NCBI GenBank assembly: GCA_020253595.1
Contig: JADCBH010000073.1
Span: 1-10,715 of the forward strand
Length of the DNA stretch: 10,715 nucleotides
Reading direction: 5' to 3'
Source of the DNA: Brevundimonas sp.
Lineage (GTDB): Bacteria > Pseudomonadota > Alphaproteobacteria > Caulobacterales > Caulobacteraceae
Shown: positions 1-6,703 of the stretch, piece after piece
Layout of the letters: every line of letters starts with the position of its first letter
Numbering within the stretch: the stretch's first letter is position 1
Made by a program: the position numbers and the translations under genes
Notes under the pieces: generated by a model
Told to the model about the DNA's origin: nothing
Database searches by the model: none
Seen by the model: only the letters and a program-made list of their open reading frames with translations

Positions 1-228
1 AGGATCGGCGGGGCGGCCGAACGCGCCTCGGCCGCGCTGGTCATGGCGGCGGGAGCGGATCTCTTGCCGCCCTGGGCCCGGCGCATGCATGGCCTTCCTG
101 CCGCCTCAGCGGCGACCCAGGCTGGCGTGCATGCGCTCGCCCGGGGCATGAGCTGGGTCTACCAGGGCTCACCCAACCGTCGCGTCTGGCCCGCCGAGGT
201 CACCGCCTGGCCAGAGACGACCTCTTAG
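1..228 (+). CDS. C-terminal fragment, possibly DUF2236 / oxygenase MpaB family
   Basis: An open frame runs from the first base of the window to a TAG stop at 226-228. It gives about 75 residues and the true start lies outside the window. The visible part contains LVMAAGADLLPPWARRMHGL, followed by an Ala-rich helical stretch and a short tail ending in TTS. A 'LLPPWAR-x-M-x-GL' segment near the C-terminus is what I recall from the DUF2236/MpaB-type oxygenase family, where it follows the haem-binding core. The core is not visible here, so the family name is a tentative inference. Codon use with G/C-rich third positions supports real coding. The gene converges on the VIT-family gene, with only two bases between the two stop codons and no room for a separate terminator. 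Confidence 0.55.
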   Translation, partial: RIGGAAERASAALVMAAGADLLPPWARRMHGLPAASAATQAGVHALARGMSWVYQGSPNRRVWPAEVTAWPETTS

Positions 229-230
229 GA

Positions 231-926
231 TCAGACCACCGCCCCGAAGATCCGGCCGATTCCGGCGGTGACGGCCATGGCCAGGGCGCCCCAGAAGGTC
301 ACCCGGACAACCGAGCGAAGAGCATCAGCCCCACCCGCTCGCGCGCCCAGCGCACCCAGCACCATCAGTCCGACCAGCGCCGCACCCACGACCCAGATCA
401 GCAACCCCGCGCGCGGCGCGATCATGGCCACCACCAGGGGCACCGCCGCACCCGCCGCGAATGTGGCCGCCGATGTCAGGGCCGCCTGGATCGGCCGCGC
501 CGTGGTGAAATCCGAAATCCCCAGCTCGTCGCGAGCGTGGGCGGCCAGGGCGTCGTGCGCCATCAGCTGCCGCGCCACCTCCCGCGCGGTATCAGGCTCC
601 ACGCCCCTGGCTCGATAAAGCGCTTCCAGTTCCAGATGTTCGGCGGCCGGATCGGCTTCAAGCTCGGCGGCCTCGCGCGACAGATCAGCCTTCTCCGTGT
701 CCGACTGCGAGCTGACCGAGACATACTCCCCCGCCGCCATCGACATGGCTCCCGCGGCCAAGCTGGCGACCCCGGCCACGATCACGCCCGACTTGTCGGC
801 GCTGGCGGCGGCCACCCCGACGATCAGGCTGGCGGTAGAGATCAGGCCGTCATTGGCCCCCAGCACGGCGGCCCTCAGCCAGCCGATCCGGGCGATCCAG
901 TGTCGTTCGACGTGCATCCGGCTCAT
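231..926 (-). CDS. VIT1/CCC1-family (DUF125) membrane transporter
   Basis: This 231-residue protein belongs to the VIT1/CCC1 family of iron/manganese transporters, which move divalent metal across a membrane, probably by proton antiport (family knowledge). The first helix carries GANDGLISTASLIVGVAAA (about residues 23-41), the family signature with a conserved Asp. The second carries AAGAMSMAAGEYVSVSSQSD (about 57-76), with the Glu-Tyr pair expected along the transport path. A soluble Glu/His-rich helical stretch at about 80-135 matches the cytoplasmic metal-binding domain. Three more hydrophobic helices follow at about 150-170, 172-195 and 208-228, giving the usual five. I place the start at the ATG at 924-926, which has GAGG about 10 bases upstream. 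An in-frame ATG at 956 would add ten residues but has no clear ribosome-binding site. The substrate metal cannot be read from the sequence. Confidence 0.88.
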   Translation of the reverse strand: MSRMHVERHWIARIGWLRAAVLGANDGLISTASLIVGVAAASADKSGVIVAGVASLAAGAMSMAAGEYVSVSSQSDTEKADLSREAAELEADPAAEHLELEALYRARGVEPDTAREVARQLMAHDALAAHARDELGISDFTTARPIQAALTSAATFAAGAAVPLVVAMIAPRAGLLIWVVGAALVGLMVLGALGARAGGADALRSVVRVTFWGALAMAVTAGIGRIFGAVV

Positions 927-977
927 GACGGTGTCCTCAACGCCCCCTGCCAACATGGGGCACCCGAGGCCAGGTCG

Positions 978-1607
978 CTATACACCGCCGGTCAGCGTCG
1001 CCCAGAACAGCCTCAGGCGCTTCACGCCCTCGCTGGTCACGCCGATCAGGGCGGCATGCGCCACGGCCGGGAACGCCGCCGCGGGCAGGGCCTTCAGCGC
1101 GCGGTTGGCCGATGCGCGCATCGCCCTCGCGTCTTCGAGCCGTCCCGTCTGGGCCAGCCCCCACATCCGTCCGGCCTCGACCACGGCCGGCTCATGCCCC
1201 ACCCCCGCGAGCACGCGGACAGCGGCCTGCATGGGGCCGACATAGAAGGCGTCCAGATCATGCGGCTCTGAATGGACCCGTCCGGTATGGGCCTCGATCA
1301 GAGCCTCGAACGGAACCCGATCCAGCGCGCGACGCGAGACCGCCAGCGTCAGGGCTTCCAGCACCGGATGGCCCTTGCGAGGAACGCCCGCGAACACCCC
1401 GTCCATCTGCTCTCTCCACCAAGCATAGCGCATCTCGGCCAGCAGTGGCTGGGTCACACGGGTGGGAATCGTCAGCAGTTCGGCCTCGAACGCATAGAGC
1501 GCGATCAGGTCGGCTCGCGCCTCGGCGTCGCCGACGAACCGGCTGGACAGCCACCGGTCCGGATCCGCCGCCCGGACCTGTGTGTCGAGGTCGCCGGGCT
1601 CAGCCAA
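978..1607 (-). CDS. Squalene/phytoene-synthase-like protein lacking catalytic Asp motifs (NDUFAF6-like)
   Basis: This 209-residue protein has the trans-isoprenyl synthase (squalene/phytoene synthase) fold signature, including RADLIALYAF (31-40) and EMRYAWWREQMDGVF (58-72). It is shorter than the roughly 280-300 residues of true synthases. Where CrtB-type enzymes have the first Asp-rich motif, directly after 'LYAF', this protein reads EAELLTIPTRV. The second motif (Q-x-TN-x-x-RD-x-x-x-D) is reduced to LAQTGRLEDARAM. Prenyl-diphosphate condensation is therefore unlikely. The closest known relative by form is mitochondrial NDUFAF6, a complex I assembly factor with a phytoene-synthase-like domain; that link is inference. 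Translation apparently starts at a TTG (1605-1607) that overlaps the upstream gene by eight bases, and no in-frame ATG lies near the N-terminus. The conserved N-terminal stretch before 'DPDRWLSSRF' supports the TTG start. Confidence 0.8.
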   Translation of the reverse strand: MAEPGDLDTQVRAADPDRWLSSRFVGDAEARADLIALYAFEAELLTIPTRVTQPLLAEMRYAWWREQMDGVFAGVPRKGHPVLEALTLAVSRRALDRVPFEALIEAHTGRVHSEPHDLDAFYVGPMQAAVRVLAGVGHEPAVVEAGRMWGLAQTGRLEDARAMRASANRALKALPAAAFPAVAHAALIGVTSEGVKRLRLFWATLTGGV

Positions 1608-2220
1608 ACAGGGTCTGGTACATCGCCATCGACGTCAGCATCGGCAGGCTCAGCAGCAGGTTGGTGCGGCTGCCCAGCATGGCGACCCGCGCCGCCCGCG
1701 CCTTCTTGTCATCGTCCACGACGACGATGCCCAGGGCGCGCTTCTGGTTCGGCCAGATGATCCCCCAGACGTTCAGGAACATCACGATGGCCAGCCAGAC
1801 CCCGACGCCCAGCAGCATATAGCCCTGATCGCCCTGCACCAGGCGGCCGGCGAGACCGAGGCTCAGCACTTCCATGGCATAGCCGTGGCCCCGCAGCGCC
1901 AGGATCGCCAGACCCGCCAGCACGGTGAACAGCGCCGCCCAGCGGAACCAGAACAGGGCCTCGGGCGCGATATACTTCGTCACCGCCGGCTTCAGATCAC
2001 CGGGGATGCTCGGCATGACGCGGATCTGCACGAAGTTGAAATAGTAGAGCAGCCCGATCCACAGGATGCCGAAACCGACGTGGCTCCAGCGGGCGACGGC
2101 CTGCCAGAAGCTGATGTCGAAACCGCCCGGTGCCGTCCGACCGAAAGCGAAGATCATCACCCCCGCCAGAAGGAGGCTGAGGATCAGGGTGTTTCTGAAG
2201 TTGGAAAGCAGTCCGGCCAT
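1600..2220 (-). CDS. PuuD-type membrane protein (urate hydroxylase N-terminal domain), stand-alone
   Basis: This 206-residue integral membrane protein resembles the membrane domain of PuuD, a urate hydroxylase (Urate_ox_N family). Visible family segments are ARWSHVGFGILWIGLLYYFN (43-62), the Pro-rich link around 'MPSIP' (69-73), APEALFWFRWAALFTVL (85-101) and NVWGIIWPNQKRAL (150-163). Hydrophobic helices lie near 9-27, 45-64, 90-109, 134-156 and 187-204. Complete PuuD proteins carry a C-terminal cytochrome c domain, but there is no CXXCH here and the chain ends after the last helix. Urate oxidation is therefore doubtful, and a haem- or quinone-linked membrane role is only a guess. The start ATG at 2218-2220 has a GGGGGA ribosome-binding site five bases upstream. 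The stop overlaps the TTG start of the next gene, which suggests translational coupling. No purine-catabolism genes are visible nearby. Confidence 0.75.
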   Translation of the reverse strand: MAGLLSNFRNTLILSLLLAGVMIFAFGRTAPGGFDISFWQAVARWSHVGFGILWIGLLYYFNFVQIRVMPSIPGDLKPAVTKYIAPEALFWFRWAALFTVLAGLAILALRGHGYAMEVLSLGLAGRLVQGDQGYMLLGVGVWLAIVMFLNVWGIIWPNQKRALGIVVVDDDKKARAARVAMLGSRTNLLLSLPMLTSMAMYQTLFG

Positions 2221-2254
2221 GTGAGTCCCCCCGTGAGTCGTGCAAGCCTACCGC

Positions 2255-2402
2255 GTCTCCTCCCCATCTTCGATGGGGAGGTGGCACGAAGCGCAGCGAA
2301 GTGACGGAGGGGTTCTGATTGCGCACTCGAGCCGTGCGGCGAACAGAGCCCCTCCACCGCTTCGCGGTCCCCCTCCCCATCGCTTCGCGACAGGGAGGAG
2401 AC
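2255..2402. repeat. Nested palindromic intergenic repeat between secF and the PuuD-like gene
   Basis: This 148-base element fills most of the gap after secF. Its ends are a perfect 10-bp inverted repeat (2255-2264 with 2393-2402, GTCTCCTCCC / GGGAGGAGAC). Just inside the left end is a perfect 10-bp hairpin with a TTC loop (2259-2268 / 2272-2281). An inner pair (2306-2317 / 2344-2355) matches at 11 of 12 positions. The 'GAAGCG' and 'CTTCGCG' motifs and the C-run/G-run hairpins resemble the element upstream of serS (10356-10496), but the two are not copies. No protein is encoded. It probably folds in the read-through mRNA and may stop transcription or protect the secF 3' end; that is inference. 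Confidence 0.75.
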
Positions 2403-2408
2403 CTGAAT

Positions 2409-3374
2409 CTACGGCCGGCTCGCCATCCCCAGCTTCACCGGCTTGGCTTCCTCGGCGAACTCGCCGCGCTTGACGCCCCACAGCAGGATGATCGGCGCGC
2501 CGACATAGATCGACGAATAGGTGCCGATGATGATGCCGGCCATCAGGGCGATCGAGAAGCCGAACAGGGCCACGCCACCGAACACCGCCAGCGCCGCCAG
2601 CACCATGACCGCGGTCACGCCGGTGATGATGGTCCGCGACAGAGTCTCGTTGATCGACAGATCGATCACGTCGCGCAGGGGCATGGTCTTGTACTTGCGC
2701 AGGTTCTCCCGCAGGCGGTCGAACACCACGACGGTGTCGTTCATCGAATAGCCGATGACAGTCAGGATCGCCGCGACCATGTTCAGGTTGAACTCCAGTC
2801 GCAGCAGCACGATCAGGCCGAAGACCAGAACCACGTCGTGGACCAGGCCGGCCACGGCGCCAAAGCCGAACTGCGGCTCGAACCGGAACCAGATGTAGCC
2901 GAACATCAGGACGACGGCGGCTCCCAGCGCGAGCAGACCGGCCGTGAACAATTCGCTCGACACCTTGGACCCGACGACGCTCACGCCGGAGTAGGTGATG
3001 TCGCCAACCTCGGAAGTGACGGCTGCTTGCACACGCTGCACCACCTCGCCCTGAGCCTGACCATCGGGCACCTGGAAGCGCAGAATGGCACTGGAATCGT
3101 CGTCGATTCCCTGCACGCCGACGTCACCCACGCCCACGCCGTCCACCGCAGAACGGACCTTTTCCAGGTCAAGCGGACGGCCATCCGACGTGGTCAGCTC
3201 CATCGCCGCCCCGCCCTGGAAGTCGATGCCCATCTTCATGCCGGGGTAGAAGACCCCGATGACCGAGGCGATGCAGAGCACGGCCGACAGGGCACCGAAG
3301 AACTTGGCGAAGCTGACGAACTGCAGGTTCGTCTTGATCGGAACGACCTTGATCAGGGGCCACCAGCTCATCAT
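2409..3374 (-). CDS. secF: Protein translocase subunit SecF
   Basis: SecF partners SecD in the RND-type SecDF(YajC) complex, which uses the proton gradient to pull preproteins out of the SecYEG channel on the periplasmic side. The 321-residue length is normal. Helix 1 (about 24-44) is followed by the family motif GIDFQGG (49-55) at the start of the first periplasmic domain (about 50-140). Five further helices follow. GYSMNDTVVVFDRLREN (208-224) lies in helix 4 and the following loop, TLSRTIITG at 244-252, and GTYSSIYVGAPIILLW near the end. The first ATG (3372-3374) overlaps the secD stop in an ATGA arrangement and a second ATG follows immediately. The stop is TAG at 2409-2411, seven bases from the palindromic repeat 3' of the gene. 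Confidence 0.97.
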   Translation of the reverse strand: MMSWWPLIKVVPIKTNLQFVSFAKFFGALSAVLCIASVIGVFYPGMKMGIDFQGGAAMELTTSDGRPLDLEKVRSAVDGVGVGDVGVQGIDDDSSAILRFQVPDGQAQGEVVQRVQAAVTSEVGDITYSGVSVVGSKVSSELFTAGLLALGAAVVLMFGYIWFRFEPQFGFGAVAGLVHDVVLVFGLIVLLRLEFNLNMVAAILTVIGYSMNDTVVVFDRLRENLRKYKTMPLRDVIDLSINETLSRTIITGVTAVMVLAALAVFGGVALFGFSIALMAGIIIGTYSSIYVGAPIILLWGVKRGEFAEEAKPVKLGMASRP

Positions 3375-4969
3375 GCGCTCTCCGCGATCGGCAGGGACTT
3401 GGGACGGCGCGACTTGAGCCAGTAGGCGAGCAGCACCTGGGACACGAGCACGGCCGAGAACACCGAAGTGAACACGCCGAGCGTCAGGGTCCAGGCAAAG
3501 CCCCGCACCGGGCCGGCGCCGAACACGAACATGATCAGGGCCGCCACCAGCGTCGTGACGTTGGCGTCCAGGATCGTGCCCCAGGCCTTGTTGAAGCCCG
3601 CGTCCATGGAGGCGATCACGGATCGCCCGGCCCGCGCCTCGTCTCGCATCCGCTCATAGATCAGGACGTTGGCGTCCACGGCCACGGCGAAGGTCAGGAT
3701 CAGACCGGCGATGCCGGGCAGCGTCAGCGTGGCCTGTGTCATCGACATGGCCGCCACGATCAGCAAGGCGTTGAGGAACAGCCCCAGCACCGACACGCCC
3801 CCAAACAGCAAGCCGTAGGACAGGATCATGAAGAGGATTATGATCGCAAACGCGATCGCGGTGGAGATCGCACCCGCCTGAACCGCGTCCGCGCCCAGCT
3901 CGGCGGTAACCACCCGACGCTCTTCCACCGTCAGCGGTGCCGGCAGGGCCCCACCGTTCAGCAGATTGACCAGCTCACCCGCGCTCTCGATCGAGAAGCT
4001 GCCGGTGATCTGGCCGGTGCCGCCGGTGATGGCCCCCTGGATCGTCGGAGCCGAAATCACCCGTCCATCAAGAATGATGGCGAACGGGCGTCCGATGTTC
4101 TGGGCCGTCGCTTCGCCAAACCGCCTCGCCCCCTGACCGTCGAAGCGGAAGTCGATGGCGGGACGGCCGCTTTGATCTGCGCCCACGCTGGCGCGGGTCA
4201 GGTTCTCACCCGAAACAAGGATCCGCCGCTTGACCAGATAGGGCGTGCCCGCCTCGTCCTGCATCAGTTCGGCGTCCGGCGGGATCAGGCCCGTCTGGAT
4301 GGCCTGGGTCTGGTTCTGGACATCGACCATCTGGAAGGTCAGCTGGGCGGTCTGGCCTATGACCCGCTCAAGGGCGGCGGGATCGCTTTCACCCGGAGCC
4401 TGGACCACGATACGGTCCGCGCCCTGGCGGGTGATCGACGGCTCGCGGGTGCCGAGCGAGTCGATCCGGCGGCGGACCACCTCGATCGACTGGTCGACAG
4501 CGCGAGAGGCCATGCTGTTCCAGGTCGTATCGGTAAAGGTAAATCGCAGACGGTCAGAGCCGACGCGCTGGACTGTCTTCTCGGGTTGACCGTTCGGTCC
4601 AGGCGCGCCGGCCACGAGCTGCAACGTCTCGAACGCCGCGTCCTGCTGGGCGGCATTGGTCAGGGTGATCAGGGCACCCCGCTCCTCGCGCGCGATCGAG
4701 CTGGTGGCGATGCCGTCTTCCCGCAGCGAAACCCGGACGTCCTCGAGAAGGTTGGTGACGCGCTTGGTGCGCATCTCTTCCGTATCGACCTCGAGCAGCA
4801 GGTACGATCCGCCGCGCAGGTCCAGACCCAGGTTCAGCGTCCCCTTGGGCAGAAAGTCCGGCAGCGCGTCGCGCTGGGCCGGTGTCAGCATGTTCGGCAG
4901 GGCGAACAGCGCCCCGAACACGATGGACAGGACGACGAGAATGACTTTCCAGCGCGACAGCTGAACCAT
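3371..4969 (-). CDS. secD: Protein translocase subunit SecD
   Basis: SecD is the larger subunit of the SecDF proton-driven export motor. The 532-residue protein starts with one membrane helix (about 8-25) and then the D1 motif LGLDLRGGSYLLLEVD (47-62). A large periplasmic region with P1-type repeats follows up to about 355. Next comes ELGADAVQAG (357-366) before helix 2, then five more helices. Helix 4 holds AVDANVLIYERMRDEARAG (430-448), with the Asp expected for proton relay. FGAGPVRGFAWTLTLG (483-498) is the conserved segment before the last helix. The ATG at 4967-4969 has GGAAG seven bases upstream. Only 29 bases separate it from yajC, and it overlaps secF by four bases, so the three genes form one operon. 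Confidence 0.97.
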   Translation of the reverse strand: MVQLSRWKVILVVLSIVFGALFALPNMLTPAQRDALPDFLPKGTLNLGLDLRGGSYLLLEVDTEEMRTKRVTNLLEDVRVSLREDGIATSSIAREERGALITLTNAAQQDAAFETLQLVAGAPGPNGQPEKTVQRVGSDRLRFTFTDTTWNSMASRAVDQSIEVVRRRIDSLGTREPSITRQGADRIVVQAPGESDPAALERVIGQTAQLTFQMVDVQNQTQAIQTGLIPPDAELMQDEAGTPYLVKRRILVSGENLTRASVGADQSGRPAIDFRFDGQGARRFGEATAQNIGRPFAIILDGRVISAPTIQGAITGGTGQITGSFSIESAGELVNLLNGGALPAPLTVEERRVVTAELGADAVQAGAISTAIAFAIIILFMILSYGLLFGGVSVLGLFLNALLIVAAMSMTQATLTLPGIAGLILTFAVAVDANVLIYERMRDEARAGRSVIASMDAGFNKAWGTILDANVTTLVAALIMFVFGAGPVRGFAWTLTLGVFTSVFSAVLVSQVLLAYWLKSRRPKSLPIAESA

Positions 4970-4998
4970 GACGGAGCTTCCGTTTCAGCGAGCGGCGG

Positions 4999-5325
4999 TC
5001 AGGCCTTGTCGGGCTTGGAATCGTTGGCGGCGACGGCGGTGCGGTTGCGCACTTCAGCGATCATCGACTTCACCACGCGCACGTTGACGGAGGGAGCGAT
5101 CTCGACGTTGACCTCGGCCTCCTCGACGCGGGTCACCTTGCCGATCATGCCCGAAGACATGACGACGGTGTCGCCCCGCTTCACGGCCATGATCATGGCC
5201 TGATGCTCCTTGGCGCGCTTCTGCTGCGGCCGGATCAGCAGGAAGTAGAACAGCACAAAGATGGCGATGAACGGCACAAACTGCACGATCAGCGCGACGA
5301 TGCCGCCATCAGCGGGTGTGGTCAT
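4999..5325 (-). CDS. yajC: Preprotein translocase subunit YajC
   Basis: This 108-residue YajC is a small accessory subunit that associates with SecDF at the translocon. It has one N-terminal membrane helix (about 9-31, ending FYFLLIRPQQKRAKEH, the family hallmark with its basic cytoplasmic border). A compact beta-rich domain follows, with the expected GDTVVMSSGMIGKVTRV (51-67). The tail is charged and ends in PDKA. The ATG at 5323-5325 has a GGGGAAGA ribosome-binding site. It is the first gene of yajC-secD-secF. Its leader (5326-5422) contains a hairpin that overlaps this ribosome-binding site. Confidence 0.95.
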   Translation of the reverse strand: MTTPADGGIVALIVQFVPFIAIFVLFYFLLIRPQQKRAKEHQAMIMAVKRGDTVVMSSGMIGKVTRVEEAEVNVEIAPSVNVRVVKSMIAEVRNRTAVAANDSKPDKA

Positions 5326-5334
5326 GGTGTCTTC

Positions 5335-5370
5335 CCCGACAGTCGGGCCAGCCTCACAGTCGGGCGCCCG
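5335..5370 (-). promoter_or_regulatory. yajC leader: hairpin over the ribosome-binding site plus a repeated upstream copy
   Basis: On the minus strand the leader reads CCCGACTGTCGGGGAAGA just before the yajC ATG. CCCGA and TCGGG (5335-5339 / 5343-5347) can pair as a 5-bp stem with a 3-base loop. This ties up the G-run at the left of the ribosome-binding site. A second copy of GCCCGACTGT lies 17 bases upstream (5356-5365 against 5339-5348), and it is itself overlapped by the palindrome CGGGCGCCCG (5361-5370). The two CCCGA copies could compete for the single TCGGG, giving alternative structures. The pairing is visible in the sequence; any regulatory role for secDF expression is inference. Confidence 0.35.
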
Positions 5371-5375
5371 TACGA

Positions 5376-5421
5376 AAACAAGGCGCGTTACCTAGGGCCG
5401 GGCGTCCCAAGATGCAACGCG
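5376..5421 (-). terminator. Weak candidate terminator after the NlpD-like gene
   Basis: Two bases after the TAG stop of the LysM-LytM gene, the minus-strand transcript reads CGCGTT (5421-5416). The pairing partner AACGCG lies at 5389-5384 and is followed by CCTTGTTTTC, a short T-rich run. The six-pair stem encloses a 26-base loop with GC-rich segments that may also pair. The long loop and imperfect T-run make this weak. If it works, it would separate the NlpD-like gene from yajC-secDF. Confidence 0.3.
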
Positions 5422-5422
5422 G

Positions 5423-6502
5423 CTATCTCGGCAGCACCGTCACGGGGTCGATCGCCACGGGCTCGTCGCCCTGCATGCGCCGGGTCTCGAAATGCATCGA
5501 GGGCCTTCCATCGCCGGCCGTCAGCCCGACCGTGCCGATCTGCTGACCGGCGCGGACGGTCTGGTTGTCGTCCACCGTGGCCGAGCCCAAGTGGCCATAG
5601 ACGGTTCTCCACCCGCCCCGGTGGGTGATCAGGACCGTCAGCCCCTGGCCGGGCAGATCGTCGCCGACATAGCCGACCACGCCATCCGCTGCCGCGACCA
5701 CGGCGGTTCCGGCCGGTGCGCCGATATTGATGCCGTTGTTGCGCTCGCCCAGACCCACCGGCCCGAAGCGCCTCACGATGTCGCCCCGCACAGGCCACTG
5801 CAGCGACACCGATCCCGGCGCGGCCGTTCCCGTCTGGCCGCTGGAGGCCGGCTGGCGCGGCGGCGGCGGTGTCGCCGGATTGCCCGACGGCGGAGGGGGA
5901 GGCGGAGGCGCGATGCCGTTCTCGGGCACCAGCACGCCGCGCGGCGTCGGCCCAGTCGCATAGGGATCGGGCCCGGTATCGACCGCGCTGTCCGGCAGGA
6001 TGATCGACTGGCCCACCGTGATCGCGCCGCGCGGCCCCAGGCCGTTCAGGTCGATCAGGATCTGCACCGGAGTCTGGAACCGCCGCCCGACGCCCGAGAT
6101 GGTGTCGCCCGGCTGGATCTCATAGGCCGCGCCCGCGCTGACCGTCGTCGGCGCGGTGGCGACCGGCGGAGGCACATAGGTCGGCGGCGGGGGATTGTAG
6201 GCCGGCGGCGTATTGATCGCTCCCCCCGACGTCGACGATCCGGACACAGGCGGCGGCAGGGCTCCGCCGTCGATGCGCTCGACCGGCGCGGCCGTCGGCG
6301 GCGGGGCCTCGTAAACGGGCGGCACCGGAGTGTTGGCCGTCGTCGGCGCGCCATAGGGCGGCGCGACCGGCGGGGCTCCCGCCCCCACCCCGGGCATGGG
6401 CCGGGTCGAATAGCGTGGCGCATCCGGATAGCTGGCGCAGGCTGTCGCTGCGAGGCCCGCGAGCGCGATCACGCCCGCCCTGATCCACACTCCGAGAGCC
6501 AT
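5423..6502 (-). CDS. NlpD-like envelope protein: LysM domain plus degenerate LytM (M23) domain
   Basis: This 359-residue protein has a hydrophobic signal (about 8-21) ending in ATAC, a weak lipobox with Cys22, so it may be a lipoprotein. A long Pro/Ala-rich linker follows (about 25-125). A LysM peptidoglycan-binding domain lies at about 126-170 (YEIQPGDTISGVGRRF to IILP). A second Pro-rich linker with seven consecutive prolines follows, then a LytM/peptidase-M23 domain at about 234-340. The zinc ligands are largely lost. The HxGxD motif reads NNGIN (N255, N259), and HxH reads SMH (S335, H337), although H304 of 'YGH' remains. Such LytM proteins (EnvC, NlpD) activate amidases rather than cut. 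In E. coli nlpD also follows surE-pcm, which supports the call. I chose the ATG at 6500-6502 because GGAGG precedes it. Upstream in-frame starts, including a TTG at 6562, lack ribosome-binding sites. Confidence 0.85.
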   Translation of the reverse strand: MALGVWIRAGVIALAGLAATACASYPDAPRYSTRPMPGVGAGAPPVAPPYGAPTTANTPVPPVYEAPPPTAAPVERIDGGALPPPVSGSSTSGGAINTPPAYNPPPPTYVPPPVATAPTTVSAGAAYEIQPGDTISGVGRRFQTPVQILIDLNGLGPRGAITVGQSIILPDSAVDTGPDPYATGPTPRGVLVPENGIAPPPPPPPSGNPATPPPPRQPASSGQTGTAAPGSVSLQWPVRGDIVRRFGPVGLGERNNGINIGAPAGTAVVAAADGVVGYVGDDLPGQGLTVLITHRGGWRTVYGHLGSATVDDNQTVRAGQQIGTVGLTAGDGRPSMHFETRRMQGDEPVAIDPVTVLPR

Positions 6503-6593
6503 CCGCCCCTCCACTTTCGTCGCCCCGACTCGCTGTCCAGACATACGCTCAAACCGCGCCAAAGTGGGGCGGAAAGGTTAATGAGGCCAGGGA

Positions 6594-6635
6594 GGGAATA
6601 GGGATTAGGGAGTAGGGATTAGGGAGTAGGGATTA
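6594..6635 (+). repeat. G-rich heptamer array (GGGATTA / GGGAGTA), left arm
   Basis: Six consecutive heptamers are visible: GGGAATA, then GGGATTA and GGGAGTA alternating (three and two copies) up to 6635, followed by GGGGA. Regular GGG runs spaced by four bases can in principle form a G-quadruplex on the plus strand. The unit is close to, but not the same as, telomeric TTAGGG. It lies upstream of the NlpD-like gene and opposes the C-rich array at 6704-6766, about 68 bases away. Confidence 0.9.
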
Positions 6636-6703
6636 GGGGAAGAGTTGATCCCGCCGTTGCGAGAGCTGCCGTCGACCCGAGGGCGTTGGAACGCTGCACC
6701 TCC

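Noticed and set aside
268..2304. Several plus-strand open frames of 100-240 codons over the VIT, squalene-synthase-like and PuuD-like genes
   Set aside because: They are antisense shadows typical of high-GC DNA: Arg/Pro/His-rich translations, no recognisable motifs, and lying opposite well-supported genes.
2319..3425. A 368-codon plus-strand frame opposite secF
   Set aside because: Its translation is rich in His, Gln, Asp and Arg without any domain, while the opposite strand encodes an unmistakable SecF.
6576..6581. CtrA half-site (TTAACC on the minus strand) upstream of the NlpD-like gene
   Set aside because: Only one half-site is present, without the second TTAA at the expected spacing. 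A six-base match is not enough.
5492..6601. A 369-codon plus-strand frame opposite the LysM-LytM gene
   Set aside because: The product is an Arg-rich low-complexity sequence. The opposite strand has a clear signal peptide, LysM and LytM domains.
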